Source of the DNA: CAMDMI01 sp044359055
GTDB taxonomy: Bacteria; Bacteroidota; Bacteroidia; Cytophagales; Flexibacteraceae
Direction of reading: 5' to 3'
NCBI GenBank assembly: GCA_044359055.1
Contig: JBIKMV010000170.1
Span: 1-6,208, forward strand
Length of the DNA: 6,208 nucleotides
A program made the position numbers and the translations under genes. Below, in pieces: positions 5,862 through 6,208 of the stretch. Every line of letters starts with the position of its first letter. The stretch's first letter is position 1. Under the pieces are notes generated by a model, which did no database searches, was not told the origin of the DNA, and worked only from the letters and a program-made list of their open reading frames with translations.

Positions 5862-6208
5862 ATGAGCAAAAAAATAGACCTGGCCTGGGCACGCAAGTTT
5901 GGCAATCTGGAATTGCTGGCCCGCCAAATGGTGGAAGGATTCATAACTGGCCTGCACCGTTCGCCTTACCATGGGTTTTCGGTGGAGTTTGCAGAACATG
6001 TGCTTTACAATCCAGGGGAAAGTACAAGGCACATCAACTGGAAAGTATTTGCAAAAACAGACCGGCTTTATACCAAACGATACGAGGAAGAAACCAACCT
6101 CCGTTGCCAGATTTTGCTGGATGTTTCGCCCTCGATGTATTTGCCCAAACCCAACCAGGAAAAGCTGACTTTCAGCATTCTGGGGGCTGCAGCCATCATG
6201 TATATGCT
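5862..6208 (+). CDS. DUF58-domain protein, 5' part (cut by window end)
   Basis: The first 115 residues of a DUF58 protein are present and the frame is open at the window edge; family members are usually about 290 residues in this soluble form. Visible family motifs are GLHRSPYHGFSVEFAEH (30-46), Y-N-P-G-E followed by R-H-I-N-W (49-60), AKTDRLYTKRYEEETN (64-79) and LLDVSPSM (85-92). In the last, D87-x-S89-x-S91 is a MIDAS-like metal site of the von Willebrand A-type fold. DUF58 proteins are commonly encoded next to MoxR AAA+ ATPases and BatA/BatB-type vWA proteins and are thought to act with them in assembling or maturing other proteins; the molecular role is not established. Here the gene before it is ychF, 27 bp away, and no moxR is visible. 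ATG 5862 is chosen because the conserved region begins shortly after it; the preceding bases are pyrimidine-rich with no Shine-Dalgarno sequence. No signal peptide or membrane segment is seen. Confidence 0.9.
   Translation, partial: MSKKIDLAWARKFGNLELLARQMVEGFITGLHRSPYHGFSVEFAEHVLYNPGESTRHINWKVFAKTDRLYTKRYEEETNLRCQILLDVSPSMYLPKPNQEKLTFSILGAAAIMYM

Noticed and set aside
5838..6032. A minus-strand open frame over the start of the DUF58 gene.
   Set aside because: The plus-strand frame carries clear DUF58 motifs throughout, so the opposite frame is a shadow.

Overview
The window looks like chromosomal DNA of a Bacteroidota bacterium. Most start codons lack a clear Shine-Dalgarno sequence. A TAnnTTTG-type -7 element sits before one gene. 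The proteins read as Bacteroidota-like, and the one long intergenic gap is AT-rich with seven-base repeats. The lineage is an inference from these signs; no rRNA or other marker gene is present.

Layout. (1) At the left edge on the + strand is a small SGNH/GDSL hydrolase (ATG at 37, stop at 642). (2) Converging on it from the right is a minus-strand run of three genes, transcribed in this order: a beta-CASP metallo-beta-lactamase-fold ribonuclease (3555 to 2119), a long-form Sua5/TsaC threonylcarbamoyl-AMP synthase (2115 to 1150) and ribose-5-phosphate isomerase B (1086 to 658). A compact hairpin followed by TTTTT lies between the converging stop codons and probably ends the minus-strand transcript. 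(3) A 139-bp divergent intergenic region separates the ribonuclease gene from a plus-strand DEDDy 3'-5' exonuclease of the 'PolB-like exo2' type (3695 to 4414). (4) A 322-bp gap (4415-4736) contains no gene but is filled with heptad-phased repeats of two sorts. (5) The universal ATPase gene ychF (4737-5834) follows. (6) Only 27 bp further on is the 5' part of a DUF58 gene (5862 to the window edge), cut off by the end of the window.

Functionally these are mainly housekeeping genes. RNA processing (beta-CASP nuclease) and tRNA t6A modification (Sua5) are separated by 3 bp and probably co-expressed, with the pentose-phosphate enzyme RpiB behind them. The exonuclease and YchF act in nucleic-acid and translation-related roles. 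DUF58 proteins usually work with MoxR AAA+ ATPases, but no moxR is visible here.

I see no phage, insertion sequence, CRISPR, toxin-antitoxin or defence system, and no convincing new system. The most unusual structure is the heptad-phased repeat region. Its two large copies differ in length by exactly two heptamers, and a second heptamer family lies beside it.
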